This document shows, in pieces, positions 28,761 to 36,986 of a DNA stretch of 64,000 nt; the first letter of the stretch is position 1, and each line of letters starts with the position of its first letter. The notes beneath the pieces are model-generated. The model was not told the DNA's origin. It saw only the letters and a list, made by a program, of their open reading frames with translations, and searched no databases. This stretch comes from Gordonia malaquae NBRC 108250 (GTDB lineage Bacteria > Actinomycetota > Actinomycetes > Mycobacteriales > Mycobacteriaceae): positions 1 through 64,000 of the forward strand of contig NZ_BAOP01000012.1 in NCBI RefSeq assembly GCF_000344135.1. The letters run 5' to 3'. The translations under genes and the position numbers were made by a program.

Positions 28761-29921
28761 GTGCGTGTGATCGTCGTCGGTGCCGGGATAGCGGGACTCA
28801 CCGCAGCCGTCGCCCTGCACCGCGACGGTCACGACGTGACGGTCCTCGAACGCTCGCCGGATCCTGATCCTAGAGCGCAGTCCCGTGCGCCTCGAGCGCA
28901 GTCTCCTGATCCTCGAGCGCAGTCGAGAGGCGGCATCTCCATCTGGCCGAACGCCTTGGCAGCGCTCGACCGGATCGACGTGGGCGATGCAGTTCGCGCG
29001 GCCGGGGGAGCGGTTGCTGCGGGCGCAGTTCGTTGGCGCGACGGAAGCTGGATTCGACGCCCGGCGGCCGATCGCCTGGTCGACGCTCTCGGCGAACCGT
29101 TGGTCGTCATCGAACGGTCGGTGCTCCTGTCCGTGCTCGCGGACCGGTTGCCTGCCGGGACGGTGCGATACGGCGTCGACGTCGAGTCGTCGTCCGATCT
29201 TGACTCCGACGTGGTGATCGGTGCGGACGGGATCGCGTCGCGGGTGGCGACCGCGGTGGACGGTCCGCTGCCGCGAACCTATTGCGGTTACACCGCGTGG
29301 CGCGGCGTGGCCGACGCGAGCTTCGATCCGGTTCTGGCGGGAGAGGTGCTCGGCCCCCGATCACAGTTCGGGCTGGTCCCGCTCGGTGAGGACCGCACGT
29401 ACTGGTTCGCGACCCAGCAACTGCCGGAGCGATCGTTCTTCGACGACGAGCTTGCGCACGTCAAGGACCTGGTCGCCGGGTGGGCGACGCCGCTGCCGGA
29501 CCTGGTCGCGGCGACCGCGCCTCAGAATCTCCTGCGCAACGACCTTCACGATCGCCCGACCGCGGGGCGGTGGGCAGACGGACGAACGGTGCTGATCGGC
29601 GACGCCGCGCACCCGATGCGCCCGCACCTCGGGCAGGGCGGCTGTCAGGCGATCGAGGACGCTGTGATTCTGGCCGCGTGCATCGCCACGGGCCCCGACG
29701 TCGACTCCGCCTGCCGGACTTTCGAGCGCGTACGACGCGGACGGGTCACCGCGATCGTGCGTGAGTCGAAGCTCATCGGTCGAGTCGTGAACGGTCGGCC
29801 CGCAGCACTGGCGGGCGCGATGATTCGAGCCAGTGTCCTTGGCCCGGACCTGTTGGTCCGCAGACATCTCGCGCAGATCGCCGGGCGGGCGGCCTTCGAG
29901 CGAAACCTCGACCGCGTCTGA
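28761..29921 (+). CDS. FAD-dependent aromatic-type monooxygenase with repeat-derived insert
   Basis: 386 residues, GTG start. It has the N-terminal FAD motif VIVVGAGIAGLTAAVAL, ISIWPNALAAL, VVIGADGIASRV (DG motif) and GDAAHPMRPHLGQGGCQAIED, the last typical of class A flavin monooxygenases such as salicylate hydroxylase. Between VLERS and GGISIWPN there is an extra tandem segment of PRAQS units that relatives lack at this point. It is coded by copies of a dispersed repeat. It follows the hydratase by 2 bp. Substrate unknown. Confidence 0.9.
   Translation: MRVIVVGAGIAGLTAAVALHRDGHDVTVLERSPDPDPRAQSRAPRAQSPDPRAQSRGGISIWPNALAALDRIDVGDAVRAAGGAVAAGAVRWRDGSWIRRPAADRLVDALGEPLVVIERSVLLSVLADRLPAGTVRYGVDVESSSDLDSDVVIGADGIASRVATAVDGPLPRTYCGYTAWRGVADASFDPVLAGEVLGPRSQFGLVPLGEDRTYWFATQQLPERSFFDDELAHVKDLVAGWATPLPDLVAATAPQNLLRNDLHDRPTAGRWADGRTVLIGDAAHPMRPHLGQGGCQAIEDAVILAACIATGPDVDSACRTFERVRRGRVTAIVRESKLIGRVVNGRPAALAGAMIRASVLGPDLLVRRHLAQIAGRAAFERNLDRV
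28866..28929 (+). repeat. Three partial copies of a dispersed repeat inside the monooxygenase gene
   Basis: AGAGCGCAGTC, CTCGAGCGCAGTC and CTCGAGCGCAGTCGAGAG lie at about 20-bp spacing (28871-28882, 28891-28903, 28912-28929). They match the core of the 20-mer seen at 45814-45833. In frame they encode PRAQS units. Confidence 0.75.
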
Positions 29922-29994
29922 CCCTCGAATGTTCTCCGCCCGTCGAGCGCGGGTTTTTGCTCGTCGCGCGAAGTCGAGACGTACCGTGGCGAGC

Positions 29995-30645
29995 ATGACT
30001 GTCACACTCTCCGCCCGTGCCCTGCTGCTCGACATGGACGGGACGCTCGTCGACTCGACGCCCGTGGTGAATCGGATCTGGAGTGAGTGGGCTGTTGACC
30101 ATGACGTGGACGTCGAGGACGTTCTGCATCGGGCGCACGGCCGCCAAGGCCACGATGTGATGGCGGAGTTCTTGCCTGACCGGCCGCAGGAGGAGAACGT
30201 CCGCGAGAACGACCTCATGCTCGCGAGGGAGGTCGCCGAGACCGAGGGGATCGTCGAGATCCCCGGTGCCGCAGAGTTCCTCGCGTCGCTCGCCGGGCTG
30301 CCGCACGCACTCGTAACCTCGGCCAACGAACCACTCGCGGCAGGTCGAATGGCAGCCGCGGGACTCTCGTTGCCGTCGATAGCGGTCATGGCCGACGATG
30401 TCGCGGCGAGCAAGCCCGACCCCGAGGGCTTCCTGAAGGCTGCGGGGATCCTCGGCGTGGACCCGGCGGATTGCATCGTGTTCGAGGACTCGCGTGCCGG
30501 CATCACGGCTGCGCGGGCCGCCGGAATGCGTGTGATCGGTGTGGGTGACGCCGTGGCGTTCGAGCCCGACCACGTTGTGCCCGACCTGACGGCGGTAACG
30601 GTCACGCCAACACCGGACGGCGTCGAGGTCACGGTGCGCTCGTAA
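29995..30645 (+). CDS. HAD superfamily phosphatase (phosphosugar-type)
   Basis: 216 residues. It has HAD motif I LLLDMDGTLVDSTP, motif II VTSANE, motif III lysine KPDPEGF, and motif IV FEDSRAGI. A helical cap follows motif I, as in beta-phosphoglucomutase-like and 2-deoxyglucose-6-phosphate-type phosphatases. The start is the ATG at 29995. The upstream 70 bp contain degenerate copies of the dispersed repeat. Likely removes phosphate from a small sugar phosphate; the exact substrate is unclear. Confidence 0.9.
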   Translation: MTVTLSARALLLDMDGTLVDSTPVVNRIWSEWAVDHDVDVEDVLHRAHGRQGHDVMAEFLPDRPQEENVRENDLMLAREVAETEGIVEIPGAAEFLASLAGLPHALVTSANEPLAAGRMAAAGLSLPSIAVMADDVAASKPDPEGFLKAAGILGVDPADCIVFEDSRAGITAARAAGMRVIGVGDAVAFEPDHVVPDLTAVTVTPTPDGVEVTVRS

Positions 30646-30702
30646 CGGTTCCGAACTCTCCCGTCAGCCGATAGCGTTGGGACTCAACCACTATCGGAGG
30701 TC

Positions 30703-31014
30703 ATGGACATGGACGTTCTTGCAGCATCAGAGATTCTGGCTCGTTCGACAACGCTGATGAATGTGGGCTGGATCGGGTACATCGTGATCGGTGCGATCGC
30801 CGGCTTCATCGCCGGGAAGATCGTTCACGGCAGCGGTTCGGGATTCTTCGCGAACATCGTGATCGGCATCATCGGCGCCCTGATCGGCGGTTTTCTGCTC
30901 AGCTTCTGGTTCGACACCGAATCCGGCGGCTGGTGGTTCACGCTGTTCACCGCGGTCCTCGGCTCGGTGATCCTGCTCTGGGTGATGGAGAAGCTCCAGA
31001 AGTCGCGCCGCTGA
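30703..31014 (+). CDS. GlsB/YeaQ/YmgE family stress-response membrane protein
   Basis: 103 residues with three hydrophobic segments. It has the family pattern IGYIVIGAIAGFIAGKIV, a Gly-rich IIGALIGGFLLS segment, and a C-terminal helix FTAVLGSVILLWVMEKL. It has a good ribosome site (GGAGG 4 nt before the ATG). It is inner-membrane and of unknown biochemical role. Family members are induced by stress. Confidence 0.88.
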   Translation: MDMDVLAASEILARSTTLMNVGWIGYIVIGAIAGFIAGKIVHGSGSGFFANIVIGIIGALIGGFLLSFWFDTESGGWWFTLFTAVLGSVILLWVMEKLQKSRR

Positions 31015-31036
31015 CCTGCCGCGCCGATCGCAGCGA

Positions 31037-31681
31037 TCAGTCCAGCGTCACACCGAGGTGCGCGGCGAAGTGATTGACGAGGCCGACGGCCTGGTCGGTG
31101 TCCATCGTGGAACCGCGTAGGCCGTCCAGGTGATGCACGTTGCCGATGGTCAAGCCGCGCAGGTCGACGTCGGTCAGTTCAGCTTGATGCACATCGAGTG
31201 TCTCGACGCGGCAGGCGGTGAACGACACGCGAGCCACCGTCGCGCCGCCGAAGTCGAGTTCGCCGATGATGCAGCCGCGGAACTCGACGTCGCGCACGTC
31301 GCAGCCACGCAGGTTGACCAGCTCGATCTTGCAGTTCTCGACGACCATCGAGCGGACCTTGCCGTCGAAGAGGTCGAGCGCGCCGATCCGGCTGTCGGCG
31401 AGGTGAACGTTGCGGAGAAATGCTCGGGCGAGGGTGAATCGGGGAGCGGTGATCCGAGTGAGTCGTGAGTCTGCGAACCGGGCTCCGGTGAAGTCGGTGT
31501 CGTCGAGGTTCGACGCCACGATCTCGCACTCGACGAGGGATACGCCCACGGCGGATTCGCCTGCGAGGTCGACGTTGTCGAACATGGCCAACTCGACGTC
31601 GGAGTGCGGCGCGATGTCGGTCGCATCTCCCGTTTCGAGTTCTGGGAGGACCAGACGTTCCAAGCGAGGTGCACGTGGCAC
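31037..31681 (-). CDS. Pentapeptide-repeat protein
   Basis: 214 residues starting at GTG, with AAAGG upstream. From about residue 30 to 190 it is built of A(D/N)LxX-like five-residue repeats (MFDNVDLAGES, then NLDDTDFTGARFADSRL, VNLRGCDVRDVEFRGC and GELDFGGATVARVSF). These form a right-handed quadrilateral beta-helix. Some such proteins protect DNA gyrase by mimicking DNA, but nothing here shows that this one does. It is convergent with the GlsB-like gene. Confidence 0.85.
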   Translation of the reverse strand: MPRAPRLERLVLPELETGDATDIAPHSDVELAMFDNVDLAGESAVGVSLVECEIVASNLDDTDFTGARFADSRLTRITAPRFTLARAFLRNVHLADSRIGALDLFDGKVRSMVVENCKIELVNLRGCDVRDVEFRGCIIGELDFGGATVARVSFTACRVETLDVHQAELTDVDLRGLTIGNVHHLDGLRGSTMDTDQAVGLVNHFAAHLGVTLD

Positions 31682-31878
31682 GTTCCGACCTTTCGTAGTT
31701 TTCGTACTGGTGATCGATCCTACCGACGTCGGCGGGCGTCCGATCGCGCTGAAGCCTGCCGGCTGAGTGTCGCCGGACGCCGTGGGGATCGGTGTGTTCG
31801 ATCAGGTCCAGCGGGTTGTCGTGCAAGAGTGATCAGCGGGGGCCTGCTGTAGGCAGGTGAGAACTACAAGGGGGAACA

Positions 31879-32064
31879 ATGACAAGATCTGACGGCTTGA
31901 CCGCATTCTCGTGGACGCTCATCGCGATCGCAGGCGTGGTGGCGGTCGTGACGGGGAGTGGAGAAGGCGCCGGCGACCGGATTCTCATCGTGTTGTTGGT
32001 AGCAGCAGTGGTGGCGGCGATTCAGTCCATCGGCCGAGAACCGGAGGTCTTGGATTCAGAGTGA
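31879..32064 (+). CDS. Small membrane protein of unknown function
   Basis: 61 residues with two hydrophobic stretches (FSWTLIAIAGVVAVVTGSG and ILIVLLVAAVVAAIQSIG), separated by a short Gly/Asp turn. The start is well supported by AAGGGGG 5 nt before the ATG. No family is recognised. It stands alone 64 bp before the first 167-bp repeat. Confidence 0.7.
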   Translation: MTRSDGLTAFSWTLIAIAGVVAVVTGSGEGAGDRILIVLLVAAVVAAIQSIGREPEVLDSE

Positions 32065-32127
32065 CAGGTGCTCGCACCGCCAACCGTGGGCACACGGAGT
32101 GCCGCGGCCGCCCATGCCAGACGATCG

Positions 32128-32294
32128 GCGCGTAAGGTTCCCCGATTTCGTGAGAAGTCCGGGAAACGAGAGCTTCCGCCGCTGTTTTGGGGAACCTTAA
32201 ACGCCGTTCACTGTGGGCAGGTCGCGCCAGTGGTACGTCTCATGACGGCGGACCGTCCATGGCGGCGCGAGGGCCTTCAGCCGTACCACTCGCG
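32128..32294. repeat. 167-bp structured direct repeat, copy 1
   Basis: Copy 2 lies at 33556-33722. The first 130 bp of the two copies are identical; the last 37 differ by scattered substitutions without gaps. Each copy has two structured halves. The first is an 11-bp perfect inverted repeat TAAGGTTCCCC/GGGGAACCTTA (32133-32143 and 32189-32199). The second is an outer stem AGTGGTACG/CGTACCACT (32229-32237 and 32282-32290) that encloses a GACGG/CCGTC hairpin. The remainder of the 279-bp gap holds nothing else I can see. Confidence 0.95.
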
Positions 32295-32343
32295 AGAATC
32301 CGCTGAATCAGATTGACCGCTGCTCGTGCCGCTCACTTGGGTC

Positions 32344-33468
32344 TTAGTCAGGTCGGTTCATCCACGACCACAGTCGGCTCCGAGATTGCGGCCGGGATGC
32401 GTCGTCGTCAAGGATTGACCAATCCTGGAGGCGGTTGAGGGCTTGTTCCGCCAACAGGTAGTTGTGGGACTGCGCGTGCCGTGTCAGCTTGCCCGCACGC
32501 ATCCGATCGAGTGCGAACCGCGCCGCGGCCCGTCGGATCGGTTCCGATTCCCCGAGGGCACTCACGAACGCTTGAATCGACGCGAAGCGTAGTACTTCTT
32601 CGTCGGCGCCTCCTCTGGTGTGCAGTACTCCCTGCATCGTTGCCCCGTGCTTCTTCAGTCGACGTCGGGTTCCCCGAGCTGGGAGGAATTGGTAGTGGGT
32701 TCCGACATCGACGATCACATCGCCGTTCGGCGCTCGGCTGATCCACAGCATCTCGAGGATGCCCATGTTCACCGTCACGATGCGGGTGTATCCCGGCGAC
32801 ACTCGGAGCGCGGGCAACGCCGACACCGCCCAGTACGTCGCTTCGGTCTCGGCGGGAAACGGCACCGCCGTGCGGAGATAGATGCTGACGGCATCGATGA
32901 TCGCGTCGGCCTCGGGGAGATCCAAGAGACGAGTGAAGTTCTTCTGAGATCGGCTGATCTCATTCGGATCAGGGCTTCGCCGTGAATCGGGTGCGTGGAG
33001 GTTCACGCCGGCCGGATCCGCGAGCCACCCGATCTGTCGTTCGGTGACTATCAGTTCGTCGAAGGCGGTGTCGTGTAGGACTGACGAGGCGTGCTCTGTG
33101 TTGAACACAGTCAGCTTTCGAGACCGGATCGCTTCGTGGATGAACTCTCGTTCGATGTCGCGGAGCTCGGGCCGGTCGCCGGAATGCTCGAGGTATCGGA
33201 AGTTCTGGATGTTGGCGAATCCGTAGTCGACCAGGTGTCGACGGAGGCGTTTGACGATGGAGTCGTTCGAGATCCCGATGTAGACCTCGTGCTTCTCGCC
33301 CTCCCAGAGATAGAGACCGACGGGGCGTCCGCCGTGCTCGCGCGCTGTCGCCCGCAGGTTTTGGTCTGTCATCACAATCGGATCGCCGAATCCGTGGGAA
33401 CGCGCCCACGCATCTACAGTTCGATTGGCTGTCCAGTCCGGATTGATCTTGTTCGGTGTTTCGGGCAT
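32344..33468 (-). CDS. GIY-YIG nuclease family protein between direct repeats
   Basis: 374 residues. The N-terminal GIY-YIG domain covers about residues 48-130: GLY (51-53), YIG (63-65), RLRRHL, a candidate catalytic Glu in RDIEREF (about 107), and FNTE. The remaining ~240 residues, with SPDPNEISRSQKNF and a C-terminal helical part, belong to no domain I can name. The start is the ATG at 33466-33468, with no Shine-Dalgarno but a TACTAT box 6 nt upstream, so the transcript may be leaderless. It is bracketed by 167-bp repeats and lies beside tRNA-Arg, which suggests a mobile or acquired cassette. Confidence 0.85.
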   Translation of the reverse strand: MPETPNKINPDWTANRTVDAWARSHGFGDPIVMTDQNLRATAREHGGRPVGLYLWEGEKHEVYIGISNDSIVKRLRRHLVDYGFANIQNFRYLEHSGDRPELRDIEREFIHEAIRSRKLTVFNTEHASSVLHDTAFDELIVTERQIGWLADPAGVNLHAPDSRRSPDPNEISRSQKNFTRLLDLPEADAIIDAVSIYLRTAVPFPAETEATYWAVSALPALRVSPGYTRIVTVNMGILEMLWISRAPNGDVIVDVGTHYQFLPARGTRRRLKKHGATMQGVLHTRGGADEEVLRFASIQAFVSALGESEPIRRAAARFALDRMRAGKLTRHAQSHNYLLAEQALNRLQDWSILDDDASRPQSRSRLWSWMNRPD

Positions 33469-33474
33469 TGCTGG

Positions 33475-33480
33475 ATAGTA
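33475..33480 (-). promoter_or_regulatory. Possible -10 box for leaderless GIY-YIG transcript
   Basis: TACTAT on the minus strand ends 6 nt before the ATG, the spacing expected for a transcript starting at the start codon. No clear -35 is seen. Confidence 0.4.
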
Positions 33481-33555
33481 GGAAGTCGCGCGGAGCTCGA
33501 GGGCAGTTTCCGGTGTCGTTGCAACGGATGAATCTTGTTGAGCGCGTGTTGGTCT

Positions 33556-33722
33556 GCGCGTAAGGTTCCCCGATTTCGTGAGAAGTCCGGGAAACGAGAG
33601 CTTCCGCCGCTGTTTTGGGGAACCTTAAACGCCGTTCACTGTGGGCAGGTCGCGCCAGTGGTACGTCTCATGACGGCGGACCGTCTATGACGGCTCGATG
33701 ACCGTCAGCGGTACCACTCGCG
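33556..33722. repeat. 167-bp structured direct repeat, copy 2
   Basis: Same orientation as copy 1, at an exact offset of 1428 bp. The inverted repeats are at 33561-33571/33617-33627, and the outer stem GTGGTAC/GTACCAC is retained. The variable 3' end folds a second inner hairpin GACGG/CCGTC (33689-33693 with 33702-33706). It ends 17 bp from the 3' end of tRNA-Arg. The other 87 bp between this repeat and the GIY-YIG start show only the -10-like box. Confidence 0.95.
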
Positions 33723-33739
33723 CGATACGACTGTATGGG

Positions 33740-33812
33740 TGCCCCCGATAGGATTCGAACCTATGACCGGCGGATTAGAAGGCCGCTGCTCTATCCCCTG
33801 AGCTACGGAGGC
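33740..33812 (-). tRNA. tRNA-Arg (TCT anticodon)
   Basis: Cloverleaf on the minus strand: acceptor GCCTCCG with CGGGGGC, anticodon loop CTTCTAA (TCT) and T loop GGTTCGAATC. The discriminator is A, and CCA is not encoded. The direct repeat flanking the GIY-YIG gene begins just beyond its 3' end. Confidence 0.95.
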
Positions 33813-33871
33813 GTCGACCGTCACACTAGGTGGCGGCGAGGGTTGAGTATATCGGGTCCTACGATGGACTC

Positions 33872-35923
33872 ATGACAACGACGTCGCCTGCGAGCGGTAC
33901 GGACAAGAGCGACGGCGCGATGATCGACCACGATCGGCTGAAGGACCCCTCCGGAATCCGGCGGATCCTGATCGCGGTGATGATGGTGCTCGGCTCCGTG
34001 GCGGGTGTCCTCGTGACTGCTGCTTCGGCGGCGACGGCGCTGAAGCTGACCGGACTTCCCGACGCGGGGAACCTCACGACCTACGGAATCCCGGTGGTCA
34101 CCGTGGTGGGCCAGATCAGTGCGGCGATCGGCTTCGGGTGCGCGATGTTCGCAGCGTTCTTCGTTCCGCCCCAGCGGTCGGGAATCTTGGACGCAGGCGG
34201 GTTCCGCGCGATCCGATGGGCGTATGCAGCGATGCTGACCTGGGCCGTCTGTGGTCTCATGCTGGTTCCGCTGACGATCTCGAATCAGAGCGGACACTCG
34301 TTGGGGGAGACCCTCAAGCCCGACAATCTCATGAACGCCTACGGTCAGGTGGCCGAAGCGCGGTACTGGCTGTGGACGGCGATCTTCGCGATCGCAGCCG
34401 CCATCGTCGCGCGCCTTGCACTCGCGTGGGGGTGGACGTTCGTCGTTCTTGCGTTGGCATTCCTGTCCCTGATGCCGTCGGCGTTGGCCGGGCACTCGTC
34501 GTCGGGCGGTTCGCACGACATCGCGACCAACAGCCTGATCATCCACATCGTTGCGGCGGCCGCGTGGCTCGGCGGTCTGCTCGCGGTCCTCGCGTACGCG
34601 TTCGGTGACGGTCGATGGCGGACTCTGGCGCTGCGCCGGTACTCGCGGGTGGCCTTCTGGTGCCTCTTCGCGGTCGGCATCAGCGGCGTCATCAACGCGC
34701 TGGTCCGCATGCCGATCGGCGAACTGTTCACCACCACGTACGGACTCATCGTCCTCGGCAAGCTCGCCGCGTTTGTACTGGCAGGCGTCATCGGTGGACT
34801 GCACCGGGCCGTCACGTTGCGGGAGTTGGAAGAGACCGACGAACCTCGGAAGTCGCTGTTCGTGCGCTTCGCCGCGGTGGAAGCCCTCGTCTTCGCAGTG
34901 GCGTTCGGATTCGGCGCGGGGCTGTCACGGACGCCGCCTCCGGTCCTGTCGACGGCCGACGTGACACCGATGGAACTCAAGATCGGCTACAACGTCGACG
35001 GAGCTCCGACGCTTGCGCGACTGGCGTTCGACTGGCGCTTCGACCTGATCTTCGGCACCGCGGCGATCATCGCGGCGGTCGTCTATCTCCGCGGTGTCTA
35101 CCGCCTGCGCAAGCGAGGCGACGCCTGGCCGATCGGTAGGACCATCGCCTGGATCGCAGGCTGCCTCGGCCTGCTCATCGCGACGTCGTCGGGGATGGGA
35201 CGGTATTCGCCCGCGTTGTTCAGCAGTCACATGATGAGCCACATGATGCTGTCGATGCTGGTGCCGGTGCTGATGGTCCTGGGTGGTCCGGTGACACTGG
35301 CCCTGCGCGCGATCCCGCCCGCGGGACGCGGCAACCCGGATGGTCCCCGTGAGTGGATCCTCGCAGGGCTGCACAGCAAGTACTCCCGGATTATCACGCA
35401 CCCGCTCATCGCGGTCACGGTGTTCGTCGGCAGCTTCTACGTCCTCTACCTCGGTGGGCTGTTCGTCGCCGTCGTCGAGAACCACTCGGCGCACCTGCTG
35501 ATGAATCTGCACTTCCTGCTGAGCGGGTACCTGTTCTACTGGATCGTCATCGGCATCGACCCCGCGCCGCGGCAGCTCAGTCACGTCGGGAAGCTCGGCA
35601 TCGTGCTCGGCGCACTGCCGTTCCACGCCTTCTTCGGCGTCGCATTGATGATGACCACGGGGATCATCGCCGAGCAGTACTACAAGGGGCTGCAACTGCC
35701 GTTCGCGCTGGATCTCGCCGCAGACCAGAAGGTGGGCGGCGGTATCGCGTGGGCCACCGGCGAGTTCCCGCTCGTGTTGGTCATGTTGGCGCTGCTGATC
35801 CAGTGGCGGCGTCAGGACGACAAGGTCGCCCGGCGATTCGACCGCCGCGAGGAGCGCGACGAAGACGCCGAACTGGAGGCGTACAACAAGATGCTGCGTG
35901 AGATGAAGGATGCGAGAGACTAG
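33872..35923 (+). CDS. CopD-CtaG fusion membrane protein (copper/cytochrome oxidase assembly)
   Basis: 683 residues with many transmembrane segments. The N-terminal half resembles the CopD family (SNQSGHSLGETL, LAGHSSSGGSHD, IIHIVAAAAWLGGLLAVL, with conserved His). The C-terminal half resembles caa3_CtaG (SSGMGRYSPALFSSHMMSHMML, then LMNLHFLLSGYLFYWIVIG and LPFHAFFGVALMM). Fusions of this kind are usual in Mycobacteriales and are thought to move copper across the membrane toward cytochrome oxidase. The start is the ATG at 33872. The charged tail (RRFDRREERDEDAELE) is cytoplasmic. Confidence 0.93.
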   Translation: MTTTSPASGTDKSDGAMIDHDRLKDPSGIRRILIAVMMVLGSVAGVLVTAASAATALKLTGLPDAGNLTTYGIPVVTVVGQISAAIGFGCAMFAAFFVPPQRSGILDAGGFRAIRWAYAAMLTWAVCGLMLVPLTISNQSGHSLGETLKPDNLMNAYGQVAEARYWLWTAIFAIAAAIVARLALAWGWTFVVLALAFLSLMPSALAGHSSSGGSHDIATNSLIIHIVAAAAWLGGLLAVLAYAFGDGRWRTLALRRYSRVAFWCLFAVGISGVINALVRMPIGELFTTTYGLIVLGKLAAFVLAGVIGGLHRAVTLRELEETDEPRKSLFVRFAAVEALVFAVAFGFGAGLSRTPPPVLSTADVTPMELKIGYNVDGAPTLARLAFDWRFDLIFGTAAIIAAVVYLRGVYRLRKRGDAWPIGRTIAWIAGCLGLLIATSSGMGRYSPALFSSHMMSHMMLSMLVPVLMVLGGPVTLALRAIPPAGRGNPDGPREWILAGLHSKYSRIITHPLIAVTVFVGSFYVLYLGGLFVAVVENHSAHLLMNLHFLLSGYLFYWIVIGIDPAPRQLSHVGKLGIVLGALPFHAFFGVALMMTTGIIAEQYYKGLQLPFALDLAADQKVGGGIAWATGEFPLVLVMLALLIQWRRQDDKVARRFDRREERDEDAELEAYNKMLREMKDARD

Positions 35924-35935
35924 CTCAGAACAGCG

Positions 35936-36334
35936 CTAGGCGAACGCGTAGGGCACCTGGAGCGACCGCTGGTGCTCGAGCCAGGTCTGGACGAGGCGGG
36001 CTCCGGTGATCCGCTCGACGCGACGGTGAACGGCTGCGTCGATCCGCTGCCAAGTGTGCTGCGCGATTGTGCCCGCGCGTCGGAGCGACGCGACGATGAA
36101 CGACGTCACGCGGTGTGCCCATTCGAATTCGGTCGACAGCACGCCGAGTCCGAGGAAGAACGATCCCCAGCCGGGACCCGGGATCGGCAACGGGATCATG
36201 ACGAGGCCGGCCAGGATGAGCAGGCTTCCGACGACGGCGACGCCGACGCGGTACATGCGATCAAGAGAACGGTGACGCCGGATCGCGTATCGCTGCTTCC
36301 GGTGCCAGATCTTGATTCGCAGGCGCGTACTCAA
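35936..36334 (-). CDS. PGPGW-type putative transmembrane protein (TIGR02611-like)
   Basis: 132 residues if started at the TTG at 36332-36334, which follows AGGAG at 12 nt. An ATG further upstream (36460) seems too far. Two hydrophobic segments surround the family signature IPLPIPGPGWGSFFLGLGVLS, followed by EFEWAH and a basic amphipathic tail. The function of the family is unknown. It ends 12 bp from the convergent CopD-CtaG gene. Confidence 0.78.
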   Translation of the reverse strand: MSTRLRIKIWHRKQRYAIRRHRSLDRMYRVGVAVVGSLLILAGLVMIPLPIPGPGWGSFFLGLGVLSTEFEWAHRVTSFIVASLRRAGTIAQHTWQRIDAAVHRRVERITGARLVQTWLEHQRSLQVPYAFA

Positions 36335-36471
36335 ATCGCCGTCCCTCTCCTCGTCCGCCGTGTCGTCGGTGTGTCCGTCGGGCCTGCAGGGTGAACGACC
36401 CGGCTTTGCGCGACGGTTCCCAGTGTGACACACGTCATGGGAACAAATCAGGGTTGGCACGCAAACATCGC

Positions 36472-36918
36472 TCAGGAATTTCCCTGAGTTGAGGACGAGT
36501 TGTACCTGTGCAGGAGCGCGGCGAACGTCGCCACATCGTCGGCGGGCCAGTCCGTCAGCCGGGCGCTGATCGCAGCTTCGCTGGCAGATGCGATGTCGCT
36601 CAGGGTCGTTCGTGCGAGGTCAGTCAGTTCTAGTCGCTGACCTCGGGCGCTGCGACCGTCCGCCGCGCGCGCCAGTAGACCGCGATCACGGAGTGCGCCG
36701 AGCTGTCTGCTCGCCGTCGACTTGTCGATCATTGCAGTGCTCGCCAGTTCGGCGGCGTTCATTCCGGGTCGATCGTCGACCATGCGCAGGAGCGAGTACT
36801 CGGTGAAAGTCAGCCCGTTTGCGGCGTAGATGCCGCGCGCGCCGTTTCGGAGTCGGCGGGAGAGCGCTGTCAGTTCGCGCTCGACGGTGACGACGCTCTC
36901 TTGCCCGGCCTCATTCAT
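36472..36918 (-). CDS. MarR family transcriptional regulator
   Basis: 148 residues. The winged helix has LTFTEYSLLRMVDDRPGMNAAELA, then DKSTASRQLGALRDRGLLAR and ARGQRLELTDLAR. Divergent from a membrane protein gene. Two perfect palindromes with TAT centres lie directly at its start and in the shared promoter region, so it very likely represses itself and its neighbour. The inducer is unknown. Confidence 0.93.
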   Translation of the reverse strand: MNEAGQESVVTVERELTALSRRLRNGARGIYAANGLTFTEYSLLRMVDDRPGMNAAELASTAMIDKSTASRQLGALRDRGLLARAADGRSARGQRLELTDLARTTLSDIASASEAAISARLTDWPADDVATFAALLHRYNSSSTQGNS

Positions 36919-36919
36919 G

Positions 36920-36960
36920 GTTGTATATTACAACTAAGTCGAAGTTGCATATTGCAACTT
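36920..36960. promoter_or_regulatory. Two palindromic MarR operators
   Basis: GTTGTATATTACAAC (36920-36934) and AAGTTGCATATTGCAACTT (36942-36960) are both perfect dyads around a TAT centre, 23 bp centre to centre (about two turns). They lie in the 68-bp gap between marR and the divergent membrane gene. Confidence 0.85.
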
Positions 36961-36986
36961 CACTGAAATGAAAGGTCGAACGCTTC

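Noticed and set aside
32128-33722. Two-repeat CRISPR array or insertion sequence
   Set aside because: The repeats are 167 bp long, only two, and flank a nuclease gene. There is no transposase and no target-site duplication I can define. Described instead as structured direct repeats.
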